From Spirochaetota bacterium (lineage in GTDB: Bacteria; Spirochaetota; Spirochaetia; Treponematales; Breznakiellaceae), in NCBI GenBank assembly GCA_023398155.1, contig JAEWSV010000505.1, positions 1 to 5,323 on the forward strand: a stretch of 5,323 nucleotides of DNA, written 5' to 3'. A program made the position numbers and the translations under genes. Shown one piece after another: positions 4,458-5,323 of this stretch. The notes under the pieces were generated by a model, which had not been told where the DNA came from, did not search any database, and worked only from the letters and a program-made list of their open reading frames with translations. The first letter of the stretch is position 1, and each line of letters opens with the position of its first letter.

Positions 4458-5323
4458 ATGAAGAAGGTCCGCCTCATTGCGGCCGCCGCGGCGGCCGTCG
4501 TACTCGCGGTTACCGCGGCAGGTTGTTCCAAGAAAGCGGAGGGCTCCGCCGCTGGCGGCAAGCTCTACATCTACAACTGGACGTACTATACGCCCGACTC
4601 GGTCATCGAGAAGTTCGAGAAGGAATACGGCATCGACGTCGTATACGATTCCTTCGCGTCCAACGAGGAGATGTTCGCCAAGCTCAAGGCGGGCGGCACG
4701 GGTTACGACATCGTGTTCCCCTCCGGCGACTACGTGTCCATCATGAAGAACGAGGGCATGCTGGAAAAGATCGACAAGTCCAAGCTCAAGAACCTCGAGA
4801 ACATCGACCCCGTGGTGCTCCAGAAGGCGACCTACGATCCGTCGATGGAGTACAGCGTGCCCTACTACTTCGGCGCGGCCGGCATCGCGGTCAACAAGTC
4901 GAAGGTCCAGGATTATCCGCGCGACTGGTCCATCTTCGAGCGGAAGGACTTGGCCGGCAAGATGACCATGCTCGACGACATGCGGGAAGTCATGGGCGAC
5001 GCCCTCGTGCACCTCGGCTACTCGGTCAACACGACCGACCCGGCCCAGATCGAGGCGGCCAAGAAGCTCATCAACGAGAAGTGGAAGCCCAACCTCGTGA
5101 AGTTCGACGCCGAAGCCTTCGGCAAGGGCTTCGCCGCGGGCGAGTTCTGGGTCGTCCAGGGCTACGCCGAGGTCGTCTACGCGGAAGTCACCGAGGATCA
5201 GAAGAAGGACGTCGACTTCTTCATCCCCGAGGAGGGCGGCCCCGCCTATATCGACTCCATGTGCGTACTTAAGGGGGCCAAGAACATGGACGCGGCCCTC
5301 AAGTTCATCGACTTCATCCACCG
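4458..5323 (+). CDS. potD: Polyamine-binding lipoprotein PotD (C-terminus cut by right edge)
   Basis: This is the extracytoplasmic receptor that captures spermidine or putrescine for PotABC. The visible 288 residues compare with about 348 in E. coli, so roughly the last 60 are missing. A lipoprotein signal (KKVR, hydrophobic 6-20) leads to C23 in TAAGC. Alanine at -3 is loose by E. coli rules but allowed in spirochaetes. The mature part starts LYIYNWTYYTPDSVIEKF, typical of the PotD/PotF family. By remembered alignment to E. coli PotD, pocket residues are W41, Y44, S89, D91, D174, E177 (LDDMREVM) and D266 (YIDSM); the acidic residues would hold the amino groups. Two E. coli pocket tryptophans appear as Q234 and Y264. 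Stretches such as ASNEEMFAKLKAGG and DAEAFGKG look very like what I recall of Treponema pallidum PotD. The start is backed by GGGAGGG 7 bases upstream. It is last in the operon as far as seen, after a structured spacer. Confidence 0.94.
   Translation, partial: MKKVRLIAAAAAAVVLAVTAAGCSKKAEGSAAGGKLYIYNWTYYTPDSVIEKFEKEYGIDVVYDSFASNEEMFAKLKAGGTGYDIVFPSGDYVSIMKNEGMLEKIDKSKLKNLENIDPVVLQKATYDPSMEYSVPYYFGAAGIAVNKSKVQDYPRDWSIFERKDLAGKMTMLDDMREVMGDALVHLGYSVNTTDPAQIEAAKKLINEKWKPNLVKFDAEAFGKGFAAGEFWVVQGYAEVVYAEVTEDQKKDVDFFIPEEGGPAYIDSMCVLKGAKNMDAALKFIDFIH

Noticed and set aside
4523..5272. 249-codon plus-strand open frame overlapping potD in another frame
   Set aside because: It is arginine-rich out-of-frame reading of potD. 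The potD frame has a signal peptide, conserved pocket residues and a good ribosome binding site.
3927..5321. 464-codon open frame on the minus strand across the end of potC, the spacer and potD
   Set aside because: It is antisense to two clear transporter genes. Its composition (runs of D, E, V, L, G, R) is what GC-biased codons give when read backwards, and it shows no recognisable domain.

Overview
The window is ordinary bacterial chromosome, GC-rich, with two transcription units facing away from each other across a 181-base gap. There is no mobile element, CRISPR array, tRNA or rRNA. The best guess for the host is a spirochaete of the Treponema/Spirochaeta group. This rests on three things: the gene order potA-potB-potC-potD matches the polyamine locus I recall from Treponema pallidum, the PotD sequence reads closer to my memory of the treponemal PotD than to the E. 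coli one, and PotD has a relaxed spirochaete-type lipobox. No search was run, so the taxonomy is tentative.

Left part (1-1114, minus strand): the N-terminal 371 residues of a membrane-bound class III nucleotide cyclase. It has a transmembrane helix, an extracytoplasmic sensor of about 150 residues, a second transmembrane helix, a HAMP linker, and the first half of the catalytic domain. The gene runs off the left edge. Both metal-binding aspartates are present, but the usual purine-recognition Lys/Glu is a serine.

Centre and right (1296-5323, plus strand): a polyamine (spermidine/putrescine) ABC importer operon. It contains potA (ATPase, TTG start), potB (permease, GTG start, 4-base overlap with potA), potC (permease, ATG start, 4-base overlap with potB) and potD (substrate-binding lipoprotein, cut by the right edge). 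PotD on the outer face of the membrane captures polyamine and delivers it to the PotB-PotC channel, and a PotA dimer drives import by ATP hydrolysis. potA-potB-potC are tightly coupled by GTGA/ATGA overlaps.

potD is separated from potC by 218 bases that encode nothing convincing but are packed with GC-rich inverted repeats. These include a perfect 10-bp hairpin, a 9-bp stem with competing partners, and a perfect 18-base palindrome just before the potD ribosome binding site. This spacer is the part of the window least explained by its genes. It could be an mRNA processing/stability region that sets PotD output apart from the membrane parts, a regulatory RNA or operator, or a copy of a dispersed repeat. 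I found no sign of a wholly new multi-gene system.
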